Source of the DNA: Catellatospora methionotrophica
GTDB lineage: Bacteria; Actinomycetota; Actinomycetes; Mycobacteriales; Micromonosporaceae
DNA: 64,000 nucleotides
Reading direction: 5' to 3'
Assembly: GCF_011297335.1 (NCBI RefSeq)
Contig: NZ_JAAOTJ010000017.1
Location: 94,016 to 158,015 of the forward strand
Position 1 is the first letter of the stretch; each line of letters opens with the position of its first letter. Position numbers and translations under genes: made by a program. Below the pieces are notes generated by a model, which saw nothing but the letters and a program-made list of their open reading frames with translations, did no database searches and was not told the DNA's origin. Of this stretch, positions 18,578-28,074 are shown in pieces.

Positions 18578-19801
18578 GTGGAGACGGTGACGGTCGCGCA
18601 GGCGCGGAGGATGGCACTGGCGGCGCAGGGGTTCGCGGATCGGGCGCCGAAAGGGCCGGTCGGGGCGCGGCAGCTGCGCAAGGTGGTCGGCCGCACGGGC
18701 CTGTTGCAGATCGACTCGGTGAACGTGCTGCAGCGCGCGCACTACCTGCCCGCGTACAGCCGGATCGGGGCGTACGACCCGGCGGTGCTGGACGGGGCGA
18801 GCGCCCAGCGGCCGCGCTGGCTGTTCGAGTACTGGGGGCACGAGGCGTCGCTGCTGCCGGTGGAGCTGCAGCCGCTGATGCGGTGGCGGATGGCCAGCGC
18901 GCAGGGGGTCTGGGGCGGCCCGCGCAACATCGCGGCACAGCGGCCTGACCTGGTGGCGTGGGTGCTGCAGGAGGTCCGCGACCGGGGGCCGGTGACCGCC
19001 GCCGTGATCGAGCAGGACGTGCCCAAGCCCAAGGACAACTGGGGCTGGAACTGGTCGGACGCGAAGAAGGCCCTCGAATGGCTGTTCTACGCGGGCGAGA
19101 TCACCTCGGCGGGCCGGACCAGCCAGTTCGCGAGGCTGTACGACCTCACCGAGCGGGTGCTGCCCGCCGCGGTGATGAGCACGCCGACCCCGGAGCCCGC
19201 GGCGGCGTACCGGGCGCTGGTCGAGATCGCGGCGCGGGGGCTGGGCGTGGCGGCGGAGCCGGAGCTGCGCGACTACTTCCGGCTGCCGGTGGCCGGGGCC
19301 CGGACCGCGATCGCCGAGCTGGTCGAGGCCGGGCTGCTCGTGCCGACGCGGGTCGAGGGCTGGAAGCACCGGACGTGGCGGCACCGCGACGCGGCACTGC
19401 CCCGCAAGGTCGCGGTGTCGACGCTGGTCAGCCCGTTCGATCCGCTGATCTGGGAGCGCTCGCGCACCGAGCGGCTGTTCGGCCTGCGCTACCGGATCGA
19501 GATCTACGTGCCGCAGGAGCAGCGCGTACACGGCTACTACGTGCTGCCGTTCCTGCACGGCGACCGGTTCGCCGCGCGTGTCGACCTCAAGGCCGACCGC
19601 CGCGCCGGGGTGCTGCGTGTGCCCGCCGCCTGGGCCGAGCCCGGGGTGGACGAGCATGCCACGGCCGAGGCCCTGGCGGTCGAGCTGCGCCGCCTGGCGG
19701 GCTGGCTCGGGCTCGGCGAGGTGGCCGCTCCCGAGCGCGGTGACCTTGCTCCCGCGCTCGCCGATGCGGGTATGCGCGGCAGTGTAAGTTCAATCTCGTG
19801 A
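18578..19801 (+). CDS. YcaQ/AlkX-like DNA glycosylase (HTH_42 family)
   Basis: A 407-residue winged-helix DNA glycosylase of the group whose members unhook interstrand crosslinks and remove alkylated bases. The QxD catalytic motif is present as LLQIDSVNV (Gln44, Asp46), followed by RAHYLPAYSRIG and the conserved WGHEASLLP. Many antibiotic-producing actinobacteria carry such genes near or outside genotoxin clusters. TAGCGT ends eight bases before GTG 18578. It overlaps DUF2752 by four bases. Substrate is inferred from the family only. Confidence 0.88.
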   Translation: METVTVAQARRMALAAQGFADRAPKGPVGARQLRKVVGRTGLLQIDSVNVLQRAHYLPAYSRIGAYDPAVLDGASAQRPRWLFEYWGHEASLLPVELQPLMRWRMASAQGVWGGPRNIAAQRPDLVAWVLQEVRDRGPVTAAVIEQDVPKPKDNWGWNWSDAKKALEWLFYAGEITSAGRTSQFARLYDLTERVLPAAVMSTPTPEPAAAYRALVEIAARGLGVAAEPELRDYFRLPVAGARTAIAELVEAGLLVPTRVEGWKHRTWRHRDAALPRKVAVSTLVSPFDPLIWERSRTERLFGLRYRIEIYVPQEQRVHGYYVLPFLHGDRFAARVDLKADRRAGVLRVPAAWAEPGVDEHATAEALAVELRRLAGWLGLGEVAAPERGDLAPALADAGMRGSVSSIS

Positions 19802-20310
19802 CCGAGGCCTCCGTGACGCCGCACGGCCCGCAGTTCGCGGGCGACCCCTTCACGCCGCCGCCCGCCGACCGGATCACCCGGTTCACCGACTGGCTGCGCG
19901 CGCACACGCCGGTCTGGGCGGGGCCGCTGGCGGCGCTGGCCTGCATCGGCGGCGCGCTGAGCTACACCCAGCTGGCCGACCCTGCCAACGTCGGGGCGGA
20001 CGCGACGCCGACCTGCCTGGTCAAGATGCTCACCGGCTTCGACTGTCCGGGCTGCGGCGGCACCCGCGCCGCGTGGTACCTGATGCAGGGCGACCTGCCC
20101 GCGGCGGCGCGCCACCACATCATGTTCGTCTTCGCGGTGCCGTTCCTGATCTACATGTACGTGGCCTGGGCGGGCAACACCACGTTCAAGTGGAAGCTGC
20201 CCCAGCTCAAGATCGGCCCGAAGCACATCGCGTTCTTCCTGGCCGCATGGGGCGTCTTCATGGTGCTGCGCAACCTGCCCTGGGCCCCGTTCACGTACTT
20301 CTTCGTCTGA
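19798..20310 (+). CDS. DUF2752 membrane protein
   Basis: A 170-residue protein with the DUF2752 signature TGFDCPGCGGTRAAWYLMQGDLPAAARHH followed by two or three membrane helices. The Cys-x-x-Cys-Gly-Gly-Thr-Arg motif might bind a metal or cofactor, but the family has no established function. GTG 19798 overlaps the glycosylase stop; TAAGTT (19785-19790) also lies seven bases upstream, so it may have its own leaderless transcript. Confidence 0.88.
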   Translation: MTEASVTPHGPQFAGDPFTPPPADRITRFTDWLRAHTPVWAGPLAALACIGGALSYTQLADPANVGADATPTCLVKMLTGFDCPGCGGTRAAWYLMQGDLPAAARHHIMFVFAVPFLIYMYVAWAGNTTFKWKLPQLKIGPKHIAFFLAAWGVFMVLRNLPWAPFTYFFV

Positions 20311-20334
20311 CCGCAAACGGCCGTCCTCAGCGCG

Positions 20335-20399
20335 AAGATCACTGTTTCAGGTCGAGAACTGGGGTCAGACCGCAGTTTCCGACCCGAAGCAGTGATCTT
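20335..20399. repeat. Family A intergenic palindrome, copy 4
   Basis: Arms 20335-20361 and 20373-20399, about 27 positions with a few mismatches, between the convergent DUF2752 and DUF4097 genes. Confidence 0.85.
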
Positions 20400-20410
20400 T
20401 CCCGGAGGGG

Positions 20411-21226
20411 TCAGGCCGGGACCACCCGGCGCAGGGTGATGTCGCCGGATGCGGTGCGGACCTTGAGGGTGAAGGTGGCGGCGGGGGCCGGTGGGGTGGG
20501 GGTGGCGGGGGCGGTCATGTTCAGGTCGCTGCTGGTACGGCCGGAGGCTGTGCTCAGGTCGAGCCAGACCCCGGTGCCGGCGGCCACGCCGACCTTGATG
20601 TCGCCGCTAGCCGAGTTGAGCTTGGCCTCGCCGCCACGGGCCACGCCGATGGCGATGTCACCGGAGGCGGTGGTCACCCGGGTGTCCGTCTCCGTGCCGC
20701 CGATCTCGATGTCGCCGCTGGCCGAGTGCGCGGTGGCGGTGCGGCCGACGTGCCCCGTGTACACGTGACCGGAGGCGCTGTTCACGCGCAGGTGCCCGCC
20801 GACCGTGCCGAGGCGTACGTTGCCGCTGGCGGTGTGGACGGAGACGTCGTCGCTGACCGGACCGAGGGAGACGTCGCCGCTGGCGGTGTGGATCACGGCG
20901 TCGTGGTACGCGCCCTCGCACACCGCGTCGGCGGAGGCGACCCGCACCGACAGCGCGCTGCCGGTGGGCAGCTCGACGCGTACGAGCAGCCTGGCCCGGC
21001 GGAACAGCCGCCAGCCGCCGTGCTCGGGGGCCTGGACCAGCAGGTGCCGCCCGTCCTTGAAGTCGATCTTCGTCTCGCGTACCGCCTCGGCGCTGCCCTC
21101 GGTGGAGTCCATGGCCACCACGCTGACGGTGACGGTGTCGCGCTCGGAGGCGACCACCTCCAGGCGGCCCGCGGAGACCCGCAGGTCGGCGCGGATGGTG
21201 CCGGTGCAGGGGAAGGTCTGGTTCAT
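20411..21226 (-). CDS. DUF4097 family beta-strand repeat protein
   Basis: A 271-residue protein built of repeated strand-turn units containing (T/S)ASG(D/N/H)(V/I), at least eight times between residues about 115 and 265, predicting a right-handed beta-helix or solenoid. There is no signal peptide or anchor, so localisation is unclear. It starts 13 bases after the ribbon-helix-helix gene and is probably its operon partner. Function is unknown for the family. Confidence 0.88.
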   Translation of the reverse strand: MNQTFPCTGTIRADLRVSAGRLEVVASERDTVTVSVVAMDSTEGSAEAVRETKIDFKDGRHLLVQAPEHGGWRLFRRARLLVRVELPTGSALSVRVASADAVCEGAYHDAVIHTASGDVSLGPVSDDVSVHTASGNVRLGTVGGHLRVNSASGHVYTGHVGRTATAHSASGDIEIGGTETDTRVTTASGDIAIGVARGGEAKLNSASGDIKVGVAAGTGVWLDLSTASGRTSSDLNMTAPATPTPPAPAATFTLKVRTASGDITLRRVVPA

Positions 21227-21239
21227 GTCACTGCTCCTG

Positions 21240-21725
21240 TCAGGCCTGGGCGTAGCCGGTGACCCGGCGGCCGAGGTGGGAGGTCGGGGGAGGGGCGACC
21301 GGGCGCAGCGCGTTCGCGGTGGCGCGCACCAGCCAGGCGTTGACCGAGATGCCCTCGGCCGAGGCGGCGCGCTCGGCCGCCTCCTTGAGCTGCTCGGGCA
21401 GGCGCAGGGTGAGCCGGGCCTGATCGCCGCCCTCGATGGGCGGCGGAGCGGGCGCGACGGGCGCGGCCTCGTACGCCGGGGCGACCGGTGTGCTGACGAC
21501 GAGGTCGGCCTCGCGGCCGCGGATGCGGACCTCGACGGTCGGGCCGTCGAGCTTGGTGGTGATCTCGGCGCTCGCGTCGGCCAGCACCTCGATGAGGCAG
21601 AGCCGGGCCGACGCGTCGAGGGCGAGGGTCAGCAGTTCGGCGGTGCGGGCGACGTCGTCGCCGGCGGGCGCGGCCGCCGCGGCGAGATCCCGCCGCAGCG
21701 ACTCGAGATACGGGGACAGGTCCAT
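21240..21725 (-). CDS. HicB/CopG-like ribbon-helix-helix DNA-binding protein
   Basis: A 161-residue protein. Residues 1-90 form an unassigned alpha/beta region. After a proline-rich linker, residues about 103-142 form a ribbon-helix-helix domain (ARLTLRLPEQLKEAAERAASAEGISVNAWLVRATANAL). No partner toxin lies beside it, so it is more likely an autonomous repressor than an antitoxin. Seven TGACGTCA-like sites precede it at 11-12 base intervals, a probable autoregulatory operator. It heads an operon with the DUF4097 gene. Confidence 0.8.
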   Translation of the reverse strand: MDLSPYLESLRRDLAAAAAPAGDDVARTAELLTLALDASARLCLIEVLADASAEITTKLDGPTVEVRIRGREADLVVSTPVAPAYEAAPVAPAPPPIEGGDQARLTLRLPEQLKEAAERAASAEGISVNAWLVRATANALRPVAPPPTSHLGRRVTGYAQA

Positions 21726-21799
21726 GACACCACTATGACGTCAGAGGTGACGTCACGCAAGTGTCAATCTGACGTCTTGATGACGGCGACCTGATGTCA
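21725..21799. promoter_or_regulatory. Helically phased array of TGACGTCA-like operator sites
   Basis: Eight-base sites begin at 21725, 21736, 21748, 21759, 21770, 21781 and 21792. Those at 21736 and 21748 are perfect TGACGTCA; 21770 and 21792 differ by one base; 21781 keeps TGACG and 21725 and 21759 are half-sites. The 11-12 base pitch places them on one face of the helix directly upstream of, and overlapping, the start of the ribbon-helix-helix gene. Confidence 0.7.
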
Positions 21800-21872
21800 C
21801 TATCGCCTTCCGGACAATGGCGGCTATAACCCACCAGCAGTCGAGACGGGAGGGGCCGCTAAGCTGGCGCGT

Positions 21873-22625
21873 GTGACTGAGATGGTGAAGCCCGCTGTGC
21901 AGCTGATCGCCTGGACGAACTTCCAGGCCCCGGTCGACGTGCCGTGGGACACCGACGCCGAGGGCGGCCAGGCGCTGGCGGAGTTCGCCGGCCGGGCCTG
22001 CTACCAGTCCTGGTCCAAGCCGAACCCGGCCACCGCGACCAACGCCGGTTACCTGCGCCACATCCTCGAGGTGGGCCACTTGTCGGTGCTGGAGCACGGC
22101 ACCGCGACGTTCTACTTCACGGGCGTTTCACGTTCTTTCACGCACGAACTGATCCGCCACCGGCACTTCTCGTACTCCCAGCTGTCCCAGCGCTACGTTC
22201 CCGAGCGCGACGCGGCCATGGTCGAGCCCGAGGTGATCGCGGCCAACCCGGAGCTGCACAAGAAGTTCGTCGAGGCCAGCGAGGCCGCGGTGCGGGCGTA
22301 CAACGAGCTGCTGGAGGGGCTGGAGGCGACCTTCGCCGACGTGCCCAACGCCACGCTGCGCCGCAAGCAGGCCCGCCAGGCGGCCCGCGCGGTGCTCCCG
22401 AACGCCACCGAGACCCGGATCGTGGTCACCGGCAACTACCGCGCGTGGCGACACTTCATCGCGATGCGGGCGACCGAGCACGCCGACGTGGAGATCCGCG
22501 AGTTGGCCATCGCCACCCTTCGGGAGCTGCAGAAACTCGCACCGAGCGTGTTCAGTGACTTCACCATCAGCGCCCTTCCGGACGGCTCGGAGATCGCCTC
22601 CAGCGTCTACACCTGGGAGTCCTGA
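21873..22625 (+). CDS. thyX: FAD-dependent thymidylate synthase
   Basis: Makes dTMP from dUMP with FAD, NADPH and methylene-tetrahydrofolate. The 250-residue protein has the ThyX signature [13 protein letters not shown] at residues 95-107, plus GHLSVLEH and the C-terminal [19 protein letters not shown] (21860-21865) ends seven bases before GTG 21873. It precedes dapA, a conserved actinobacterial order. Confidence 0.97.
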   Translation: MTEMVKPAVQLIAWTNFQAPVDVPWDTDAEGGQALAEFAGRACYQSWSKPNPATATNAGYLRHILEVGHLSVLEHGTATFYFTGVSRSFTHELIRHRHFSYSQLSQRYVPERDAAMVEPEVIAANPELHKKFVEASEAAVRAYNELLEGLEATFADVPNATLRRKQARQAARAVLPNATETRIVVTGNYRAWRHFIAMRATEHADVEIRELAIATLRELQKLAPSVFSDFTISALPDGSEIASSVYTWES

Positions 22626-22666
22626 GGGCCGCGATGGCGTCCACCGTATTCGGCTAGGTTGTGTGC

Positions 22667-23563
22667 ATGACGAACAACGCTCAACGGCCATTCGGCCGCC
22701 TGCTCACCGCGATGGTCACGCCATTCGGTGCGGACGGGGCCGTCGACGCCGACGGTGCCGCACGCCTCGCGGCGTACCTCGTGGACGAGCAGCGCAACGA
22801 CGCGTTGGTCGTCAACGGCACCACCGGTGAGTCGCCCACCACGACCGACGCCGAGAAAGAGGCTGTGATCAGGGCCGTCGTCGAGGCCGTCGGAGACCGG
22901 GCGCAGGTGGTGGCCGGGGTGGGCACGTTCAGCACGCACCACACCGTCGAGCTGGCCCGCTCGGCCGAGAAGGCGGGCGCGCACGGCCTGCTCGTCGTCT
23001 CGCCCTACTACAACAAGCCGCCGCAGGCCGGGCTGGTCAAGCACTTCACGATGGTCGCCGACGCGGTCGACCTGCCGGTCCTGCTGTACGACATCCCGCA
23101 CCGCACCGGCGTCGCGATCTCCACCGAGACCATGGTCAACCTGGCCGGGCACCCGCGCATCGTGGGCGTCAAGGACGCCAAGGGCGACCTGGCCGCCGCG
23201 TCCTGGGTCATGCGGCGAGCCGAGTTCGCGTACTACAGCGGCGACGACGCGGCCACCCTCCCGCTGCTGTCCATCGGGGGCGTCGGCGTCGTCGGCACCT
23301 CCACCCACTTCACCGGGGCGGCCACCAAGGACCTGATCGAGGCGTACGGGCGCGGTGACGTCACCGAGGCGCGGCGCCTGCACCTGGCCCTGCTGCCGCT
23401 GTACACCGGAATCTTCCGCACCCAGGGCACCATCCTGGTCAAGGCGGGCCTGGCCGCCCGCGGCCTGCCCGCCGGGTCGGTCCGCCCGCCACTGGTCGAC
23501 GCGACCGAGGCCGAGCTGGCGCAACTGCGCATCGACTGCGCGGACGCCGGCCTGCCGCTCTAG
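22667..23563 (+). CDS. dapA: 4-hydroxy-tetrahydrodipicolinate synthase
   Basis: Condenses pyruvate with aspartate semialdehyde, first committed step of diaminopimelate and lysine synthesis. The 298-residue TIM barrel has GTTGESPT, SPYYNKPPQ, YDIPHRTG and the Schiff-base lysine region IVGVKDAKGDL. TAGGTT (22655-22660) ends six bases before ATG 22667, so this start is preferred over GTG 22661. Confidence 0.97.
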   Translation: MTNNAQRPFGRLLTAMVTPFGADGAVDADGAARLAAYLVDEQRNDALVVNGTTGESPTTTDAEKEAVIRAVVEAVGDRAQVVAGVGTFSTHHTVELARSAEKAGAHGLLVVSPYYNKPPQAGLVKHFTMVADAVDLPVLLYDIPHRTGVAISTETMVNLAGHPRIVGVKDAKGDLAAASWVMRRAEFAYYSGDDAATLPLLSIGGVGVVGTSTHFTGAATKDLIEAYGRGDVTEARRLHLALLPLYTGIFRTQGTILVKAGLAARGLPAGSVRPPLVDATEAELAQLRIDCADAGLPL

Positions 23564-23661
23564 ACGCCAACGGGGCGCGAAGCCCCAGCACGACGGCGTG
23601 CCGTGTGCCGCAGCCCTGAAACGGCGGCACCCGCGCCGGAGAACATAAGGAGTGATGTTCA

Positions 23662-25371
23662 TTGACCGGGCCACAATTGGAGACTGGGCGTAGCGCCAAC
23701 CTGGGCGCGCCCCCGCCGCTGCCCGAGGGCGGCCTGCGGATCATCCCGCTGGGCGGGCTGGGAGCCATCGGCCGCAACATGACCGTGTTCGAGTTCGGCG
23801 GCAAGCTGCTGATCGTCGACTGCGGTGTGCTGTTTCCGGACACCGCCGACCAACCCGGCGTCGACCTGATCCTGCCGGACTTCGCACCGATCCTGGACCG
23901 CCTCGGCGACGTCCAGGCCATCGTGCTCACGCACGGCCACGAGGACCACATCGGCGCGGTGCCGTACCTGCTCGCCCACAAGAACGACATCCCGCTGGTC
24001 GGCTCCCAGTTCACGCTGGCGCTGATCGAGGCGAAGCTGGCCGAGCGGCGCATCACGCCGTACACGCTGACCGTCGCCGAGGGGCAGCGGGAGCGGCTGG
24101 GGCCGTTCGAGCTGGAGTTCTTCGCGGTCAACCACTCGATCCCGGACGCGCTGGCGGTCGCCATCCGCACCGACGCCGGGCTGGTGCTGCACACCGGCGA
24201 CTTCAAGATGGACCAGCTGCCGCTGGACGGGCGCATCACCGACCTGGCCGGGTTCGCCCGGCTCGGCATGGAGGGCGTCGACCTGCTGCTGTCGGACTCC
24301 ACCAACGCGGAGATCCCCGGCTTCGTCTCGCCGGAGAAGCAGATCGGCCCCGTGCTCGGCTCGATCTTCGGCAAGGCGACCGGGCGCATCATCGTGGCCT
24401 CGTTCGCCTCGCACGTGCACCGGGTGCAGCAGGTGTTCGACGCCGCCGAGGAGCACGGCCGCAAGGTCGCCCTGATCGGCCGGTCCATGGTCCGCAACAT
24501 GGGCATCGCCCGCGACCTCGGCCTGCTGAAGGTCAAGGCCGGTCTGATCGTCAACATGGAGGAGGCGGCGAACCTGCCGCCGAACGAGATCGTGCTGATG
24601 TCGACCGGTTCGCAGGGCGAGCCGATGAGTGCGCTGGGCCGGATGGCCAACGGCGACCACCGCCACATCGTGGTCGGCCCGAACGACACGGTGGTGCTGG
24701 CGAGCTCCCTGGTCCCCGGCAACGAGACCAGCGTGTACCGGGTGATCAACCAGCTGGCCCGCCTCGGCGCGAACGTCATCCACAAGGACGTGGCCAAGGT
24801 GCACGTCAGCGGGCACGCCCCCGCGGGCGAGCTGCTGTACCTGCTCAACGTGGTCAAGCCCAGCAACCTGATGCCGGTGCACGGCGAGTGGCGGCACCTG
24901 CGTGCCCACGCCCAGCTCGGCGTCGACTCCGGCGTCGACCCGTCGCGGGTGGTGCTGTGCGAGGACGGCGACGTCGTCGACCTCGTCGAGGGCCACGCCA
25001 AACTGGTCGGCCACGTCAAGAGCCGGTACGTCTATGTGGACGGTCTGGCCATCGGCGACGTCGGCGAGAGCCTGCTGACCGAGCGCCGGGTGCTGGGTGA
25101 CGGCGGCTTCATCGCGGTGACCGTGGTCGTCGACTCGGTCACCGGCAAGGTCGTCGGCGGCCCGCTGCTGTCGGCGAAGGGCTTCTCCGAGGACCCGACC
25201 GCCTTCGATCCGGCCCTGCCGCTGGTCACCGAGGCCCTGGACCGCGCCGCCCTGGACGGGGTGACCGACTCCCACCAGCTCCAGCAGATCGTCCGCCGGG
25301 TCGTCGGCCGCTGGGTCAACGAGGCCTACCGCCGCCGCCCGATGATCGTCCCGAACGTGCTGGAGGTCTGA
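23662..25371 (+). CDS. rnj: Ribonuclease J
   Basis: Metallo-beta-lactamase ribonuclease with endonuclease and 5'-3' exonuclease activities; 569 residues. The zinc motif HGHEDHIG is at about residue 91, with HTGDFKMDQ, SDSTNA and the beta-CASP region ending in the conserved HVSGHAP and MPVHGEWRHL. TTG 23662 is preceded by AAGGAG at nine bases. With pnp and rny also present, the window encodes three of the main mRNA-decay nucleases. Confidence 0.96.
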   Translation: MTGPQLETGRSANLGAPPPLPEGGLRIIPLGGLGAIGRNMTVFEFGGKLLIVDCGVLFPDTADQPGVDLILPDFAPILDRLGDVQAIVLTHGHEDHIGAVPYLLAHKNDIPLVGSQFTLALIEAKLAERRITPYTLTVAEGQRERLGPFELEFFAVNHSIPDALAVAIRTDAGLVLHTGDFKMDQLPLDGRITDLAGFARLGMEGVDLLLSDSTNAEIPGFVSPEKQIGPVLGSIFGKATGRIIVASFASHVHRVQQVFDAAEEHGRKVALIGRSMVRNMGIARDLGLLKVKAGLIVNMEEAANLPPNEIVLMSTGSQGEPMSALGRMANGDHRHIVVGPNDTVVLASSLVPGNETSVYRVINQLARLGANVIHKDVAKVHVSGHAPAGELLYLLNVVKPSNLMPVHGEWRHLRAHAQLGVDSGVDPSRVVLCEDGDVVDLVEGHAKLVGHVKSRYVYVDGLAIGDVGESLLTERRVLGDGGFIAVTVVVDSVTGKVVGGPLLSAKGFSEDPTAFDPALPLVTEALDRAALDGVTDSHQLQQIVRRVVGRWVNEAYRRRPMIVPNVLEV

Positions 25372-25397
25372 TCCCCACTGTCCGCCGTGGAACTCCA

Positions 25398-25467
25398 CCA
25401 CGTTGATCATGAGCTTAGGGATGTCGACACGCCGTCGAACACGTCCATAAGTTCATGATCAACGTGG
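25398..25467. repeat. Family B intergenic palindrome, copy 2
   Basis: Arms 25398-25420 and 25445-25467 pair over 23 positions with three mismatches around the core GTTGATCATGA. It lies between rnj and the ftsK promoter. Confidence 0.8.
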
Positions 25468-25485
25468 AGGGGTTACGGTGTGGAC

Positions 25486-27978
25486 ATGGCGGGCCGTAGT
25501 TCCTCATCGGGCAGTCGTCGAGCTGCCACGCCGACGAAGGCCGCTACGGCGCGTACCCGACAGACCGGGCGTGCGCCGGCTCGCCGGGCGCCGGCGCGGC
25601 GGCCTGCCGCGCGCAGCCGGAGCCGGGTCACCGTCAATCCGGCGGCGCTGTTCGGGCGGCTGTTCGGCGGGCTGTGGATGGCCATCGCGCACGGTCTGGG
25701 CTGGATGGTGCGCGCCGTCGGCTCGCAGGCCGCCAAGGCGCGCGATCTCGATCCTGAACACCGCCGTGACGGGTTGGGGCTGCTGCTGATGGCGCTGGCC
25801 ATCCTGTTCGGCGTCGCCGTGTGGGGGTCCGGGCAGGGCAGCGGGGGAAAGTTCGGCACGTGGCTGGCTGATACGACCCGGTTCTTCATCGGGGCGACCG
25901 CCGCCGCGCTGCCGCTCCTGCTGGCCGTCAGCGGCATCCGGGCCATGCGCGCCGAACCGGACCCCGCCCAGCGGGGGCGCGGCATCGTCGGCTGGACGGC
26001 GCTCACGCTCGCCTCGACCGCGCTGCTGCACATCACCCTCGCGCCGGTCGACGTGCAGCAGCTGGAGCAGGCCGGTGGGCTGCTCGGCAAGCTCGTCGGC
26101 GGCGGGCTGGGCAGTGTGGTGTCGAATTTCGTCGCGGGGCTGCTGTTCATCCTGCTGCTCACCTTCGGCGTGCTGGTGATCACCGCGACGCCGGTGAACA
26201 AGATCCCGGAGCGGCTGGCGAACCTGCGCGACAGCTTCCTCGGCGTCGCCACGCCGGAACGCACCGACGACGACGTCGACGAGGAGCAGGAGGTGCCCGC
26301 CCCGCGCCGCCGCAAGCGGCTCACCCCGCCCGCCGCGTTCCAGGGCCCCGACCCCGACGACGACTTCGACGACGCGGCGTACGAGCGCATCCTCGCCGAG
26401 CAGGAGACGGTCGCCATCGAGCGGCCCGCCAAGCGGCGCAAGCCCGACCCGCCGCAGCACACCCCGCCGCCCACCAAGACCGAGCAGCTGCTGCTGCCCA
26501 GCCTCGGCGGCGACTACACGCTGCCGCCCGTCAGCCTGCTCAAGCCCGGTGAGGCCGCCAAGACCCGGTCCAAGGCCAACGACGAGGTCATCGCCGCGCT
26601 GGCGCACGTGTTCGACCAGTTCGACGTGGACGCCGCCGTCACCGGGTTCACCCGCGGCCCGACGGTCACCCGCTACGAGGTGGAGCTCGGGCTCGGCGTC
26701 AAGGTGGAGCGCATCACCGCCCTGTCGCGCAACATCGCGTACGCGGTGAAGAGCCCCGATGTGCGTATCCTCAGCCCGATCCCGGGCAAGAGCGCGGTCG
26801 GCGTGGAGATCCCCAACACCGACCGCGAGGACGTGGCCCTGGGCGACGTGCTGCGCTCCCGGGTGGCCACCTCCGAGACGCACCCGATGGTGGTCGCGCT
26901 CGGCAAGGACATCGAGGGCGGCTACGTGGTGGCCAACCTCGCCAAGATGCCGCACATCCTCATCGCGGGCGCGACCGGCGCGGGCAAGTCGTCGTGCCTG
27001 AACTCGCTGCTGGTGTCGATCCTGGCGCGGGCCACCCCGGACCAGGTCCGGCTGCTGCTGATCGACCCCAAGCGCGTCGAGATGACCAACTACGAGGGCA
27101 TCCCGCACCTGGTCACCCCGATCGTCACGAACCCGAAGAAGGCCGCCGACGCGCTGGAGTGGGTCGTCCGCGAGATGGACATGCGCTACGACGACCTCGC
27201 CGCCTCCGGGGTGCGCCACGTCGACGACTACAACCGCAAACTGCGGGCGGGGCAGATCAAGCCGCCGCCGGGCTCCGAGCGGGTGCTCAAGCCGTACCCG
27301 TACCTGCTGGTGGTCGTCGACGAGCTGGCCGACCTGATGATGGTCGCGCCACGCGACGTCGAGGACTCGATCGTGCGCATCACCCAGCTCGCCCGCGCCG
27401 CGGGCATCCACCTGGTGCTGGCCACCCAGCGCCCGTCGGTGGACGTGGTGACCGGTCTGATCAAGGCGAACGTGCCGTCCCGACTGGCGTTCGCGACCAG
27501 CTCGCTGGCCGACTCCCGGGTCATCCTGGACCAGCCCGGCGCGGAGAAGCTGATCGGCCGCGGCGACGCGCTGTTCCTGCCCATGGGTGCCAGCAAGCCG
27601 CAGCGTATCCAGGGTTCCTGGGTCTCCGAGAACGAGATGAACGAGATCGTCGCGTTCTGCAAGCGCCAGCGCGAGCCCGAGTTCCGCCCCGAGGTGCTGG
27701 CCCCGGTGCAGGACACGAAGAAGAAGGTCGACGAGGAGATCGGCGACGACCTGACGCTGCTCATCCAGGCCATCGAGCTCGTCGTGGTCTCCCAGCTCGG
27801 CTCGACCAGCATGCTCCAGCGCAAACTCCGCGTCGGCTTCGCCAAGGCGGGCCGCCTGATGGACCTCATGGAGACCCGCGGCATCGTCGGCCCCTCCGAA
27901 GGCTCCAAGGCCCGTGAGGTCCTCATCAAGCCCGACGAACTGGCCGAGGTCATGGCCTCCCTCGGCGTCGAGGACTGA
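25486..27978 (+). CDS. ftsK: DNA translocase FtsK/SpoIIIE
   Basis: An 830-residue septal DNA pump. A basic N-terminus precedes four membrane helices (roughly residues 80-240). An acidic/proline linker, the RecA-like motor with Walker A GATGAGKS near residue 495 and Walker B-type LLVVVDELADLM follow, and a C-terminal gamma winged helix (STSMLQRKLRVGFAKAGRLMDLME) that reads oriented DNA sequences. TACGGT (25474-25479) ends six bases before ATG 25486, preferred over GTG 25480. Shorter in the linker than Gram-negative FtsK, typical for actinobacteria. Confidence 0.96.
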   Translation: MAGRSSSSGSRRAATPTKAATARTRQTGRAPARRAPARRPAARSRSRVTVNPAALFGRLFGGLWMAIAHGLGWMVRAVGSQAAKARDLDPEHRRDGLGLLLMALAILFGVAVWGSGQGSGGKFGTWLADTTRFFIGATAAALPLLLAVSGIRAMRAEPDPAQRGRGIVGWTALTLASTALLHITLAPVDVQQLEQAGGLLGKLVGGGLGSVVSNFVAGLLFILLLTFGVLVITATPVNKIPERLANLRDSFLGVATPERTDDDVDEEQEVPAPRRRKRLTPPAAFQGPDPDDDFDDAAYERILAEQETVAIERPAKRRKPDPPQHTPPPTKTEQLLLPSLGGDYTLPPVSLLKPGEAAKTRSKANDEVIAALAHVFDQFDVDAAVTGFTRGPTVTRYEVELGLGVKVERITALSRNIAYAVKSPDVRILSPIPGKSAVGVEIPNTDREDVALGDVLRSRVATSETHPMVVALGKDIEGGYVVANLAKMPHILIAGATGAGKSSCLNSLLVSILARATPDQVRLLLIDPKRVEMTNYEGIPHLVTPIVTNPKKAADALEWVVREMDMRYDDLAASGVRHVDDYNRKLRAGQIKPPPGSERVLKPYPYLLVVVDELADLMMVAPRDVEDSIVRITQLARAAGIHLVLATQRPSVDVVTGLIKANVPSRLAFATSSLADSRVILDQPGAEKLIGRGDALFLPMGASKPQRIQGSWVSENEMNEIVAFCKRQREPEFRPEVLAPVQDTKKKVDEEIGDDLTLLIQAIELVVVSQLGSTSMLQRKLRVGFAKAGRLMDLMETRGIVGPSEGSKAREVLIKPDELAEVMASLGVED

Positions 27979-27999
27979 CCCGCCCCGATCTTGGAAGGG

Positions 28000-28060
28000 T
28001 GCACTTTCGGGGAAACCCACCCCCGCGCCGTGGAATGGGTGCGGTTTCCCCGAAAGCGCA
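28000..28060. repeat. Family C intergenic palindrome
   Basis: Arms 28000-28022 and 28037-28060 pair with one mismatch and one bulge around CTTTCGGGGAAACC. It lies between the convergent genes ftsK and the CBU_0592-like gene. I saw only this copy in the window. Confidence 0.75.
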
Positions 28061-28074
28061 GAGCCCTCGCGGGG

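Noticed and set aside
21240..21725. HicAB toxin-antitoxin pair
   Set aside because: Only a ribbon-helix-helix protein is present; the neighbour is a DUF4097 protein, not a HicA-type toxin.
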